DNA of 64,000 nt from assembly GCF_007754155.1 (NCBI RefSeq), contig NZ_CP037423.1, positions 5,362,865 to 5,426,864 on the forward strand, read 5' to 3'. Numbering within the stretch: position 1 is the stretch's first letter; each line of letters opens with the position of its first letter. The notes below the pieces were generated by a model that saw only the letters and a list, made by a program, of their open reading frames with translations, was not told the origin of the DNA and ran no database searches. Below are positions 38,501 through 46,393 of the stretch, piece after piece. Source of the stretch: Stieleria neptunia (GTDB lineage Bacteria; Planctomycetota; Planctomycetia; Pirellulales; Pirellulaceae). The translations under genes were made by a program, and so were the position numbers.

Positions 38501-39445
38501 GCACAAGAAGTTGAACTTGCCAGCGACGGACAGGTCCAGGATGTCGACTTCGGGATTCGGATCGAGCCTGCCTCGGTCCGCGGTGTCGTCTGGCAAGACG
38601 TCAATCGCGATGGCTTTAACGACGATTGGGAAGCAGTGCGAGAACAAGTGACGATTCGGTTGATCGACGAAACAACCGGCATTCAAGTGGCCCAAACCGT
38701 CACGCCGCAAGATGGCAGCTTTGAATTTGTCGGCGTCGTGCCGGGCGTCTACATCCTGGAAGTCGACACGCAAACGATCGACAAGATCACGCGGCAGGAT
38801 CGCCCCGGCAGCGATGCCCACGACAGCAACATCGATCCCGCGACGACGCAGCGACAAATCGACTTGGTCGCCGGCGCATCGCTCACTTCGATCGACGTCG
38901 GACTGTTCAGCCGATGGAATCATTTTGCGAATCCATTCGACGTGGACACCAAAGGTTCCGTCTCAACCGGGGACGCCCTGATCGTGATCAATTTCCTTGC
39001 CCGGCAACAGGAGACGCAACCGTTCGGTGAAGCGTTACCCGATGACGGCACCTTCCCCGACGTCAACGGCAACAGCATGGTGTCACCGCTTGACGCACTG
39101 TTGGTCATCAACCGTGTCGCGCTCGAGCAAGAAGAAATGGAACAGGAGATGGTGGTAGCGACCGGCAGCCCCCTCGCCGCACCGAGCTTGCGCACCGATT
39201 CTCCGCTGACGCCTGCCCCTCCGAGCGATCAGGATTGGCGACGGACGAGCGGTCTTGAAATGCCGCTCATCGACGCCGACGAGAAACCGAGTTCGATTGC
39301 GGCGACACAATCGACCGAGAGCTCAATTCGCTTCGAAGACTGGCCGTTCGGAAACCAGCACACGGCAGGTGACTTCGATGACGAAACAGCGCCGGAAGAC
39401 CTTGTCACGCAGCTTGCGATCGATCTTCAACAAGCGGTGCTTTAG
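32534..39445 (+). CDS. Giant LEPR-XLL surface protein: ELWxxDGT repeats, lipase-like, SdrD_B and dockerin domains
   Basis: 2303 aa. The ATG at 32534 places a planctomycete LEPR-XLL-type signal (IETLEKRHLLAA, residues 18-29) at the N-terminus, implying export to the cell surface. Residues about 40-1040 hold roughly 17 repeats of the ELWxSDGTxxGT type, a probable beta-propeller array. Residues about 1060-1340 contain an alpha/beta-hydrolase lipase-like segment with GHSLGGG (Ser1153). Residues about 1350-1780 are beta-rich. Two SdrD_B/Cna-B-like domains follow (VGQVFHDANANAVMDAGE; RGVVWQDVNRDGFNDD). A dockerin type I-like tail (about 2130-2195; NPFDVDTKGSVSTGDALIV, FPDVNGNSMVSPLDALLV) may bind calcium or cohesin-like partners. 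The lipase-like insert is unusual for this protein class. Confidence 0.9.
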   Translation: MKFRSWGHKPSGQRRLQIETLEKRHLLAAALLETSLLRDLNPQAPASGAQQFVAVGDRLFFVADDGLHGDELFVIHGEGRGVLVKDIGPGPIDGEIQHLTAVNDTLFFTASTDDAGQELWKSDGTEAGTVRVRDINPTVTTYEYDGITYSYGDSSYPSHLTAAGNQLFFVANDGTHGDELWMSDGTEAGTVLVSDLAAGQTGSAPDQLTFAPAIGQGTLFFTAESPNIGRELFKSDLQGVASLVTNVFPETNSGGAPLFFERTDVGDAPVIRNASGHPIVGQRDASNNWVFFEADGTQVMPSDFFPYSSNPQNLVAFDGLLYFSADGVAVDSGGFSAIGRELWATDGTAAGTFVASDLAEGDFVFTATDVTGASVDIRRPLSSSPRELVTAANQLFFSATGDAATGRELYARGATGIPGVGTSELVKDIFPESADSWPAQITSVGNRVFFSADSDQGVELWTSDGTTAGTVLVKNIAPGLLDSDPEDFTALGNTLFFTANDSANGREVWRSDGTDDGTVLVKDIRPGGPNTHSLAQDLTAFGTHVYFGASDFFRGFDVWRTDGTAAGTEWVGVQTDATISSAPKHLTRVGSKLFFVATSHQFGEELWVSDGDAFSTRVLKDINPQFVGNVPQGATVGDLVEFNGMLYFAAFDGTASRLWKTDGTEAGTTYATLGDDGTPVAGPNAPRDLIAIGDTLFFTADEPSSGREPWALHAATGQATLLKDIDPTLQTTSNPPFALSSQPLDFVRYGNQLYFSAYSPQTGRELWSSDGTPEGTMLRADLYPGSAFPFSSNPEELVVSGEKLFFIAEDPDHGSELWVIDSGSDDPRLVADLDPGSDSSRLFSLTAFGEGVAFRRDDNFNGVVATNLGNELWISDGTEDGTRPVVDLETGTDGSRCFGDYVDGGIIEFNSQIVFRANDLEHGCELFISDGTAAGTHLLEDLYEDIPIVIGQEGRSSDPDDFTMIGNALYFQATDENGRGLWRLDLDGTLHRTALHYDLNPEPAELTIAGSNLFLIGDDGILGREIYRIPLEHSLTPGVMEILAKDVAYQDWVVGQTVSLSDLGYGQISTVEFTVDQFFQDPVTGFDAVGLVSNSVDPVLAIRGSVDFLTDWFDDFHPDGVGTAQFLANYDDVAAWLTAVNGAHGIPSIVGHSLGGGLTQLMAARYTGDGGVLARINTFNAPGINADYAAMFNAELADHVLHFVTNGDPVSMAGDAFLSGNWVRATFSAINLATNHTHPVVVPFTFTGESRTETRDRPEDTTFEFFDNTDWLNSPLYFHDDADYLTWLSVMYAVANASDTLRPYRHLPASLLFRSTTEVQRQTIGQIWHDFQTPVLAAIGPTPCDPQQEPFTLSDIEFSVLGLLDVEATGMMASCRLAPDPSIWLQGEVRLPDFFNVTANFTDNNRIQLADGNIDLVGTVTAEDIPVVPGFLEVKGANIGINTIEKTLTAGAQLALRPWDIVLAVDLGFLNSEWNSIEIGVDGLGIPVPVLPAAVLQRVSGSVNHIATSDPSPVTFGGSIGMTLGPEVSVNLPDWAGGPVEAKLLGFNGAASFNSQQLTIGADLSILNDLAIVDGTTTWNWVDGVLQASGGFDVLNGTILSDDASFTANVDANSGLNISASASATFTVPESFPLIGGTEALAGQFFLQFNDDGDLSNDSTGAYASFPLPLIGDTGLGFRLWLDGGIGLIGAEEIDALIAAGEGEWLAQSTTNSHQVELGPGKQWAMLTAQWEQETATEIVLSTPSGQTLTESDIIADPDMAIVEELSDNKRRVVVVSQPDAGVWTLSVDSDSGTGQVEYFVVSNNDAPSGAITQLTGGGFGQPVSISYNAMDSDNDASVSLFFDSDATGLDGILIDSGITESDGPGASTWDTTGVPDGEYFVYMMIDDGINAPVVVYSQAPVSITHRRIVGQVFHDANANAVMDAGESPAADVAVFVDSNGNAALDDDESFAITGADGHYRLAELPIGTHSIAMITPHGFIQSAPTGGVAQEVELASDGQVQDVDFGIRIEPASVRGVVWQDVNRDGFNDDWEAVREQVTIRLIDETTGIQVAQTVTPQDGSFEFVGVVPGVYILEVDTQTIDKITRQDRPGSDAHDSNIDPATTQRQIDLVAGASLTSIDVGLFSRWNHFANPFDVDTKGSVSTGDALIVINFLARQQETQPFGEALPDDGTFPDVNGNSMVSPLDALLVINRVALEQEEMEQEMVVATGSPLAAPSLRTDSPLTPAPPSDQDWRRTSGLEMPLIDADEKPSSIAATQSTESSIRFEDWPFGNQHTAGDFDDETAPEDLVTQLAIDLQQAVL

Positions 39446-39559
39446 ACTCGAATACCGCAACACGCCGGACGTTCCCATTTGTGACACGGTGTGGGAACGA
39501 CGACCAGAAACGAGATGTCACGAAAACGTACGGGGTCCTGACACAATACCCCGCTAGAT

Positions 39560-39664
39560 CAGCGCGGCCTCTTCCATTTTCTTGTCACCCATTTTCCTGT
39601 CTTCGTGTCTCCCCACCGATTTTTCTGCCCACCATTTTTCTGTCATCCCGCCTGCTGCTGCGGG
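39560..39664 (-). repeat. Degenerate A-rich minisatellite (gacaagaaaatgg type)
   Basis: On the minus strand the stretch reads as imperfect 12-17-base units (gacagaaaaatggtg, gcagaaaaatcgg, gacaggaaaatgg, gacaagaaaatgg). Related units occur at 42097-42125, 51095-51111 and 63391-63508. A small hairpin CCCGC/GCGGG (39647-39651 with 39660-39664) lies next to the 3' end of the fae-like gene and could help terminate it. Confidence 0.7.
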
Positions 39665-39674
39665 ACGCCGCCGC

Positions 39675-40223
39675 TCAGATTTTTCCGTCCAGGCCCATTT
39701 GATAATACTTGTGGGTGATCTTGTCTTGGTTTTCGAGCAGCCAGTCGATCGACGGTTCGCAGGCCATCGCTTTGTGGATCGCTTGGGCCATGGCCTTGCG
39801 ATGAATGTCGAACAGGGCCTTGTGGTCCAGTTTGTCCGCGGTCGCGACACCGGGATTCAACCAGACGCTGCAGATGATCCCCAGGTCATTGCATTTCTCT
39901 TTGGGGATGTCACCGGCGCGCACCGCGTCCAAGACGCCGTTGGCGATCGCGGCCTGGACCGTGCCCATCAGAATGTTCGTGTAGCGATTGTCTTTGACGG
40001 TCACTTTGCTGACGCACAACGTGACCGGGCGAACTTGGATATCCGTATTCAGGATGGCAAACACCTTGGTGTGTCCCTTGGTTTGATCGCCGGTGAGGGT
40101 TGCCAAAGCGGTTCCCACCGGGCCATCCAACTCCCCGATGACGACTTCGGGTTCCGCGGCGGTAAACGGTGGGCCGCCGGCGACGAGTGATTCTCCGGTC
40201 CGCAAGATGATACGTTCTGACAT
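39675..40223 (-). CDS. Formaldehyde-activating enzyme (Fae) homologue with substituted active-site His
   Basis: A 182-aa cytoplasmic protein of the Fae family, which condenses formaldehyde with tetrahydromethanopterin. Family features include GESLVAGG near the start, VIGELDGPVGTAL, TKGHTKVFAILN, KVTVKDNRYTNILMG, AQAAIANGVLDAV-like helix and a C-terminal helix (RKAMAQAIHKAMACEP). In the alignment I make by eye to methylotroph Fae, the catalytic His of the AHID motif corresponds to Glu in AAEPEVVIG. The protein may therefore have a different or regulatory role; Fae-like paralogues are known in planctomycetes. ATG at 40223; no strong Shine-Dalgarno sequence. No other C1-transfer genes are in the window. 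Confidence 0.8.
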   Translation of the reverse strand: MSERIILRTGESLVAGGPPFTAAEPEVVIGELDGPVGTALATLTGDQTKGHTKVFAILNTDIQVRPVTLCVSKVTVKDNRYTNILMGTVQAAIANGVLDAVRAGDIPKEKCNDLGIICSVWLNPGVATADKLDHKALFDIHRKAMAQAIHKAMACEPSIDWLLENQDKITHKYYQMGLDGKI

Positions 40224-40590
40224 GGGTTCAACAGTTCAAGGGAAGGGTTGAAGAAGAAACAACGACGTGGCCAGGCGGGATGTCCGACCACGCCCGATAG
40301 CGGACCAGTGTAAGGGATCGGCGCGAAGACCCGGTGTGAAAACTTTTCACACCCGTTCGGATGGCAATCACCAAGTATTTCACAGCAGCCATCAAGACGC
40401 ATCGAAGCGTCATCAAAATCATCGGCCGCAAGTCTTGTCTCCGTAACGGCTTGAACACGCATCGACGTTTGATCCGATGCAGCCGCATGGCTCGGCATCG
40501 CAGTTGCATTCTATGCCGACTGACTTACCCGCCGGCCCCCAAAGACTTGGGACGGCAAACCACAGCTTGCAACGCAGAAGGAGAAGAGTG
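40224..40590. other. Divergent intergenic region, no gene seen
   Basis: A 367-bp gap between the fae-like gene (minus) and the Gly/His-rich gene (plus). Short frames present are not supported. It ends with AAGGAGAAGAGTG, a strong ribosome-binding site for the gene at 40591. I see no clear repeat or riboswitch. Confidence 0.5.
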
Positions 40591-41196
40591 ATGAACAGTC
40601 AATTTTCAACAGGTTTCGTGATCGCGTTGGTCATCGGCATCGCCGTCGGCGCCTTTTGGCCCAAATACGGTCCCGACTTGACCAACTCCGCTTCGGATCG
40701 CGTCAGCAACGCCCATCAAGTCAGTTTCGCCGCTGGCCCTGGACGCCACGATGGACGCGGTCGCAACGGCGGTTGTGAACAGGCAGCGAAGGGAGTCGGC
40801 GGCCAAGCATTCGCAGCCCACGGCGCCCGTCACGGTCAGTCGGCGTGCGGTGGAAAAGGTCAGTCGGCTGGTCATTGCAATGGACAGTCCGGTGGTCATG
40901 GGAAAGACGCATCCGCCGGGCGTGGCAAAGGGCAGGGGCATGGAGAACAAACAGCTCGCCGCCAACCGTGCAGCCAATCAGGTTGCGATCATCCGGCCGA
41001 GGCGTCCACATCCGCACCGCGGAACTCTGAGCATGCCCAAGGCAAGCACGACCGCGCCAACGATCAGTCGCTGGCGAACCACGGCGGCCCGGGCCTCGGA
41101 CTTGGTCTCGGTATGGGACGCGGTTGGGCACGCGGCTTCGAACACGCCGAAGCAGAGTCTGCGGACGACAACCTCGAAGCGTCCGGTACGAACTGA
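40591..41196 (+). CDS. Exported or membrane-anchored Gly/His/Cys-rich low-complexity protein
   Basis: 201 aa. The ATG at 40591 has an excellent Shine-Dalgarno sequence (AAGGAGAAGAG). A hydrophobic N-terminus (FVIALVIGIAVGAFWP) serves as signal or anchor. The rest is low complexity, rich in Gly, His, Gln and Ser with spaced cysteines (NGGCEQ, SACGGKG, GHCNGQ, CSQSGCDHP), ending in GLGLGLGMGRGWARGF. The His/Cys content suggests metal binding, which is inference. No known family. It is followed 300 bp later by a DUF4405-like membrane protein. Confidence 0.7.
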   Translation: MNSQFSTGFVIALVIGIAVGAFWPKYGPDLTNSASDRVSNAHQVSFAAGPGRHDGRGRNGGCEQAAKGVGGQAFAAHGARHGQSACGGKGQSAGHCNGQSGGHGKDASAGRGKGQGHGEQTARRQPCSQSGCDHPAEASTSAPRNSEHAQGKHDRANDQSLANHGGPGLGLGLGMGRGWARGFEHAEAESADDNLEASGTN

Positions 41197-41233
41197 TCCC
41201 ATTTCACTGCAATCACCCAGCGAGATGTGTGAA

Positions 41234-41274
41234 CGAGCGGCAAGCCCTCAGCCGCCAAACAACTGGGCCGCTCG
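41234..41274. repeat. Inverted repeat beside dispersed repeat copy 2
   Basis: CGAGCGGC (41234-41241) and GCCGCTCG (41267-41274) are perfect reverse complements separated by 25 bases. It lies between the Gly/His-rich gene and the dispersed repeat at 41281. It may act as a terminator or be the outer part of that repeat. Confidence 0.55.
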
Positions 41275-41280
41275 CTTACC

Positions 41281-41354
41281 GGCCTGTTGATTGAGTGAGC
41301 CGTGACGCAAAAACGCCCGGGCATCCTGGCATTGCCCGAGGCCTTACGGCCAGC
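41281..41354 (-). repeat. Dispersed planctomycete repeat, copy 2
   Basis: The reverse complement of this segment matches window bases 1-75 (ggccgtaaggcctcggg, ccaggatgcccgg, then tcacggctcactcaatc). It lies in the gap upstream of the DUF4405-like gene. The frame reading through it from 41295 is not a credible N-terminus of that gene. Confidence 0.8.
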
Positions 41355-41495
41355 GGCTCACCATTGACTGAGCGGATCCCGCTTAAATCAATAGCCCGTA
41401 ACGCTTCCCGCTGGGATCCATTTGCTGTCTTCGATACGGCAAGAACCAGGGGACGATTCATCCTGTTTAAGAATGTCAAACGGAGGATTGAGGCA

Positions 41496-42032
41496 ATGAG
41501 TATCGCCCACCCATCCAACAAAGCCCCGACAGCGACACGCCCGACGACGGTCGCCGTCCAAAGGCCATTTAGTGTGCGGGGATTCACTTCCATCGTCCTG
41601 GTGCTGGGCATGCTGATGATGCTGACATCAGGACTGGCGTTGTATCTCGCCCCACGAGGCCGGGTCGCCCATGCCACGTCTTGGACCGCGATTTCGCTCG
41701 GCCGGCAACAATGGGCAGCGGTCCACATCAACGCGAGCCTCCTGTTCGGCGTCGCGGCTTCCGCCCACGTCGTGATGAACGGTTCGCGTCTGGTCGGTTA
41801 CATCAAGAAACGCGCCGCACTCCGCGTCAACATGAAACGCGAACTGGCGTGCGCCCTCGCGGTGGCCGGCGTTGTGCTGGCGGGAACCATCCTCGGCTTG
41901 GCCCCGATCAGCTTTCCGGCAGAGTTCAAATACGAGCTACGTGATGCCTGGGAACCGCGGATCGAACACACCTCCACGCCGCAAATTCGTCGCTCAGAAA
42001 CGCCGCCCGTTGTTCGTTCGCACCCCGGTTGA
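41496..42032 (+). CDS. DUF4405-like multi-helix membrane protein (possible heme-binding)
   Basis: 178 aa from ATG 41496, which follows CGGAGGATTGAGGCA. Three hydrophobic helices are visible (FTSIVLVLGMLMMLTSGLALYL, VHINASLLFGVAASAHVVM, LACALAVAGVVLAGTILGLA), with His residues in VAHAT, VHINAS and SAHVVMN positioned as in DUF4405/cytochrome-b-like membrane proteins that bind heme. The C-terminal tail is polar. The electron-transfer role is inference. The upstream gene encodes a Gly/His/Cys-rich protein, so the two might share a metal or redox function. Confidence 0.7.
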   Translation: MSIAHPSNKAPTATRPTTVAVQRPFSVRGFTSIVLVLGMLMMLTSGLALYLAPRGRVAHATSWTAISLGRQQWAAVHINASLLFGVAASAHVVMNGSRLVGYIKKRAALRVNMKRELACALAVAGVVLAGTILGLAPISFPAEFKYELRDAWEPRIEHTSTPQIRRSETPPVVRSHPG

Positions 42033-42559
42033 GACCCCTAAACGGTGCTGGAACCCTCAAAGGGGCTGGGGGTTTTATTCGCATCGGGAAGCGAATGGCG
42101 ACAAGAAAATGGGCGACGAGAAAATTTGGGATCGGAAACGTCGGATCTCAGTAATCAAACACGCTTGCGGTCTGAATTGCAGGTGTATTTTTTCAAATCA
42201 AGAATTTGGGTTCTTGTGTTGGCCAGAACCGTTCAGACATTCGACAACTTGACGTGCCGTCCGAAATTCTTGGTGGCCTGTCGATTGAGTCGATGTTCCG
42301 AAATCAACATGATGTTGTTGGCCCGAACGCGTTTGCGAGAGTCACCGTGTGGCCCCTCGCTTACGTATGCGGGCTTCGATCGACAATCCGTTGGTGAGTT
42401 CCGCGACACCCAAGTCAAGAGCTGACGGGGGATTGGTCGCTGGAACCCGGGAGCGAAAAAGTAGATATACTTTCGACTCGTCAACCGTTTTTTCGCACCA
42501 TGGAGGCGCCAGGCATGTTGCGATGACGAAACAAATGCATTTGACATGAATCGTGAATC
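42033..42559. other. Intergenic region with A-rich repeat units, no gene
   Basis: A 527-bp gap. It holds two units of the gacaagaaaatgg minisatellite family at 42097-42125 (ggcgacaagaaaat, gggcgacgagaaaat). The rest shows no convincing gene. The DUF1592 promoter should lie near its 3' end, but I could not assign boxes. Confidence 0.55.
42097..42125 (+). repeat. Two-unit A-rich minisatellite
   Basis: Two adjacent near-identical units (ggcgacaagaaaat, gggcgacgagaaaat), in the orientation opposite to the cattttcttgtc form at 51095-51111. Confidence 0.65.
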
Positions 42560-45016
42560 ATGAAGTTTCTCATCATGAAACCATCCGTTGCGGCTTGCCT
42601 GGTCTCAATTTGTTCACTCATCACGACGCTGCGTGCCGAAGGGCTCGATGCAAAACAACTCGATGCGAAACAACTCGACGCCAAGGTCGGGGCGTTCCTC
42701 GAGGTGCACTGCATCGAGTGCCATGACAAGGACGCCGCGAATGGCGATTTCCGCGTCGACAATCTGTCGCCGAGCGTCGGTTTTGAAGACACGCCGCAAT
42801 GGGTTGAGATCATGGAGCGGGTCAAGTCGGGCGAGATGCCTCCGGAGGATGCCGCGGAGCAACCGACTGCGGATCTGCGAGCCGAAATCGTCGAGTGGAT
42901 CGCTGCGCGGATGAAGGAAGGTGAGTCGGCGCGGCTGGCGAAGCGCGAGCGGGTTTCCTATCGGCGGCTGACACGGGAAGAATACGTTTACACCGTCCGC
43001 GATCTGATCGGGGTGGAATACGACGCCAGCGATCCCGGCGGACTTTTTGAAGATCCCCAATGGCACGGATTCGAGCGGATCGGTTCGGTCCTGACCCTTT
43101 CGCCGTCGCACATCGAAAAGTACATCAAAGCGGCCGAAGTGATTTTGGATGAAGCGTATCCGGAGGAGCCCATCGAGTTCCTCGAAGCCGGCAAGCGGGC
43201 GATGGAGGTCAAGGAGACAGACAATCATTTCCAGCGGCTCAACGCAGCAGGATTGCTCGACAAGGTCAGAGCCCCGTTGACGACCTCGGGCCAGATCTAT
43301 CGCTATTCCAATCCATGGCGTGGGCCTGAGCTGAGATTCCCCGGTCCCGGCGTGTACGAAATCAGCTACACCGTCTGCGGTTTGAAGCCGGAAAATGGCA
43401 TCGCGCCGCGGATGAAGGTGACCGAGCCGGATCTGGATCGCGTGTTATTCGAACAAGACATCATCGCGTCGGAAGACGAACCGGTCACCGTGACGTTTCA
43501 GGCCCACTTTCCGAATCCACCGGGTCGCCCGCCGAAAATCTACGTGACCAACGAGAATCAAGTCCCAAATCATCCGCGCACCAACGCCACAAGCAGGATT
43601 CCGTTCATTACGACAAAGCATCGCCGCGCGCCCTGGCAGATGAAGATCACGAACCAGGATGGTAGCCCGCGGTATCCGATCCTGATCATCGATTCGATCA
43701 GCATCCGCGGTCCGATGGTGACGAACCAGGAGCAACGGCGTCGCGACGAGTCTCTGGCGACCGAAGAATCGCTCAGCGCCGCCGCCGAAAGCATGTCGCG
43801 GTTCGCCCGGCGTGCCTTCCGACGGCCACTCGGTGAGAATGAATTAGAGCCCTATCTCGGAATCGTCGAGGGTGAATTGGAGGCGGGTGAGACGTTTCGC
43901 AGCGCCGTCAAAACGGGGATGGTGGCGATCCTCAGTTCCAAGAGTTTCCTGTTCATCGCGGAGGGCGACGAACAGGCCGAACGGGGCGAGTTGAACGATT
44001 GGGAACTGGCGACCCGGCTGTCCTATCTGCTCTGGAGCACGATGCCGGACGACGAACTGTTTGCGCTGGCCGAGAATCGACAACTCCGCGATCGGGCGGT
44101 TCTGCGGGCACAGTTCAACCGCATGCTGGCCGATCCCCGCGCCGAGCGTTTCATGCATTCGTTCTCCTCCCAATGGCTGAATCTGCGCAAGGTGGGCATG
44201 TTTCCGCCGGACAGGAACATCTACCCGAACTACGACGACCATTTGGAACAGAGTATGGTCGGCGAGAGTCAGGCATTTTTTGCCGAAGTGTTGCGTCAAG
44301 GTCTGACGCTGCGCGAGTTCATCGATTCCGACTGGACGATGCTCAATCCCCGGCTGGCCCGGTTTTATGGCGTTCCAAACGTCGTCGACGACTGCTTTCA
44401 ACGCGTCGCGCTGCAACCGCAGTATCATCGCGGCGGTCTGCTGACGCACGCGTCGGTCCTATCGCTGACGTCCGACGGCACGCGGCACCGCCCGGTGCAT
44501 CGTGGCGCGTGGCTGTCGGAAGTTTTTCTGGGCAAAGAACCTCCGCCTCCGCCGGCCAATGTCGATCCCATCGAGCCGACTCCGACGGACGCCCCCAAAG
44601 CGACGCTGCGGATGAAACTGGAAGCGCACAAGCACCATCCGAATTGTGCCTCGTGCCACCAAAAAATCGATCCACTCGGCTTGGCGTTCGACCACTACAA
44701 TGCGATCGGCCAATGGCGAACGCATGAGAAGGTCGAGGGCACCGGCGATGACCCTCCGGTCGATGCCAGTGGCGAACTGCCCGACGGCCGAACGTTTGCA
44801 AACGCCAAAGAGTTTCAGCAACTGTTGCTGGCTGACCTCGACGCGTTCAACCGAACGTTTATCGAAAAACTGGCGATTTACGGCATGCGACGCACGATGA
44901 CGATTGACGATCGCGAGGGATTGAACGCGATCGCCGAGATCAGCCGTGAAAACGATTACCGGGTGCGAACGATCCTGGAAACATTCGTCCTCTCCGACCT
45001 CTTTCAAAAACGATAG
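42560..45016 (+). CDS. DUF1592/DUF1588/DUF1585-type planctomycete cytochrome-like protein
   Basis: An 818-aa exported protein of the large planctomycete family carrying an N-terminal cytochrome-c-like module and the DUF1587-DUF1595-DUF1592-DUF1588-DUF1585 series. A signal peptide (PSVAACLVSICSLITTLRA) is followed by a heme-attachment motif CIECH (Cys51, Cys54, His55). Later come YRRLTREEYVYTVRDLIG (DUF1587), ATRLSYLLWSTMPDDEL and GGLLTHASVLSLTSDGTRH (DUF1592/1588). A second CASCH (Cys696-His700) lies in NCASCHQKIDPLGLAFDH (DUF1588/1585). Residues 29-43 contain a perfect LDAKQ duplication. It is followed after 9 bp by its usual partner, a DUF1552 protein. Function is unproven; periplasmic oxidation or polymer processing is suspected in the literature. 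Confidence 0.9.
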   Translation: MKFLIMKPSVAACLVSICSLITTLRAEGLDAKQLDAKQLDAKVGAFLEVHCIECHDKDAANGDFRVDNLSPSVGFEDTPQWVEIMERVKSGEMPPEDAAEQPTADLRAEIVEWIAARMKEGESARLAKRERVSYRRLTREEYVYTVRDLIGVEYDASDPGGLFEDPQWHGFERIGSVLTLSPSHIEKYIKAAEVILDEAYPEEPIEFLEAGKRAMEVKETDNHFQRLNAAGLLDKVRAPLTTSGQIYRYSNPWRGPELRFPGPGVYEISYTVCGLKPENGIAPRMKVTEPDLDRVLFEQDIIASEDEPVTVTFQAHFPNPPGRPPKIYVTNENQVPNHPRTNATSRIPFITTKHRRAPWQMKITNQDGSPRYPILIIDSISIRGPMVTNQEQRRRDESLATEESLSAAAESMSRFARRAFRRPLGENELEPYLGIVEGELEAGETFRSAVKTGMVAILSSKSFLFIAEGDEQAERGELNDWELATRLSYLLWSTMPDDELFALAENRQLRDRAVLRAQFNRMLADPRAERFMHSFSSQWLNLRKVGMFPPDRNIYPNYDDHLEQSMVGESQAFFAEVLRQGLTLREFIDSDWTMLNPRLARFYGVPNVVDDCFQRVALQPQYHRGGLLTHASVLSLTSDGTRHRPVHRGAWLSEVFLGKEPPPPPANVDPIEPTPTDAPKATLRMKLEAHKHHPNCASCHQKIDPLGLAFDHYNAIGQWRTHEKVEGTGDDPPVDASGELPDGRTFANAKEFQQLLLADLDAFNRTFIEKLAIYGMRRTMTIDDREGLNAIAEISRENDYRVRTILETFVLSDLFQKR

Positions 45017-45025
45017 AAAGATTCT

Positions 45026-46393
45026 ATGAACATCCAGACGAAGAACTGGCGTCTCAACCGCCGCCACGTGCTGCGGGGAATCGGTGCCAGCATCGCGCTG
45101 CCGCTGCTCGATTGCATGGCGGAGGGTGGAAGCCTGCCGGCGCCGACCGAACCCAAACGCAGCGTCTTTCTTTACATCCCCAACGGCGTCAACACGCTGA
45201 CGTGGCAGATCGAGAAAGCCGGCGCGGATTTCGAGTTCACCGCGCCACTCGCTTCACTGCAGCGCCACCGTCAAGACGTCACGCCGATCAGCGGTCTGCA
45301 CCATCCGATGGTGCTGGGAAAGCATCACAATTGTGACAAAGTGTGGCTGACCGGTGCCAACGTTCCGTCCAGCGGCGTCTCGTTTCGCAACACCGTCTCG
45401 GTCGACCAGTTGATGGCCGAAGTGCAAGGCGTTTCGACTCGATTCCCGTCCCTGGAACTCGCGATCGAGGGGCACTCACTGGCCTGGTCGCGGGACGGCA
45501 TTCAGCTGCCGGCCGATCGCAACGTCAAGACGGTTTTTGAACGCATGTTCGTGGGTGAACGAGGTGGCAAGGACGTCGTGCGCCGGCGTCTGAATCGCCG
45601 CGGCAGTATTCTGGATGCGGTGATGGATGACGCCCGGCGTGTGAACCAGAAAATGGGCTCGGCCGATCGCAGCAAGCTAGACGAGTATCTGACCGCCGTT
45701 CGCCAAGTGGAAATCCGCACCGACCGGGCGGATGCCTGGCTGGACGTCCCCCGCCCCGGACTGCCGCGGGGAGCTGCAGATCGCTTCACCGCGAAAATGG
45801 ACATCAGCCGGGTTCAAGAATACCACCGAATCTTCTTTGACCTGATGGTTCTGGCGCTGCGCACCGATATGACCCGCGTCATCACCTGCATGATCTGCAG
45901 CGAATCCAACGGCGGGGCGATTCCGGACATCGGCATCTCGCAGACCCGGCACGGTTTGTCGCATCACAACGGCGACCCCGAGCAACTGCGTCGACTCACG
46001 CAAACGGACACGTTCCTTGTCGAGCAATTGAGCTATTTCCTGGACCAGTTGAAAGCACACCGGGAGGACGACGGCAGCTTGCTGGACACCACGCAGGTGC
46101 TCTGGGGCAGCGGCATGTCCTACGGCCACAGCCACGGAAATGCCAACCTGCCCACGATCCTGGCCGGGGGCCGCAAGCTCGGATGGAAGCACGGCCAGCA
46201 CCTCGATTTCAATTTACCGGTCATCGGGCAATACAACGTCGCCGACGCCGGCGCCCACTACAAGATTTGCGGCCGGCCGGTCGACAGCAACGCGCACCTC
46301 AGCAATCTGTTCCTGACGATGTTGCACCGCGCGGACGTCGAAGTCGATCAGTTTCAGGACAGCCTGGGTACGATCTCGGAGATCGTGGCATGA
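45026..46393 (+). CDS. DUF1552 protein (partner of the DUF1592 protein)
   Basis: 455 aa with a twin-arginine-like signal ([17 protein letters not shown]), so probably Tat-exported. Family motifs are visible: [63 protein letters not shown] and LPTILAGG. The fold is related to the alkaline-phosphatase/sulfatase-like DUF1501/1552 group. It begins 9 bp after the DUF1592 gene, and its stop overlaps the next ATG (ATGA), so three genes form one operon. The biochemical function of the family is not known. Confidence 0.9.
   Translation: MNIQTKNWRLNRRHVLRGIGASIALPLLDCMAEGGSLPAPTEPKRSVFLYIPNGVNTLTWQIEKAGADFEFTAPLASLQRHRQDVTPISGLHHPMVLGKHHNCDKVWLTGANVPSSGVSFRNTVSVDQLMAEVQGVSTRFPSLELAIEGHSLAWSRDGIQLPADRNVKTVFERMFVGERGGKDVVRRRLNRRGSILDAVMDDARRVNQKMGSADRSKLDEYLTAVRQVEIRTDRADAWLDVPRPGLPRGAADRFTAKMDISRVQEYHRIFFDLMVLALRTDMTRVITCMICSESNGGAIPDIGISQTRHGLSHHNGDPEQLRRLTQTDTFLVEQLSYFLDQLKAHREDDGSLLDTTQVLWGSGMSYGHSHGNANLPTILAGGRKLGWKHGQHLDFNLPVIGQYNVADAGAHYKICGRPVDSNAHLSNLFLTMLHRADVEVDQFQDSLGTISEIVA

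Noticed and set aside
37862..38923. A 353-codon minus-strand frame within the giant LEPR-XLL gene
   Set aside because: Asp/Val/His-rich shadow of the SdrD_B and dockerin coding sequence without recognisable domains.
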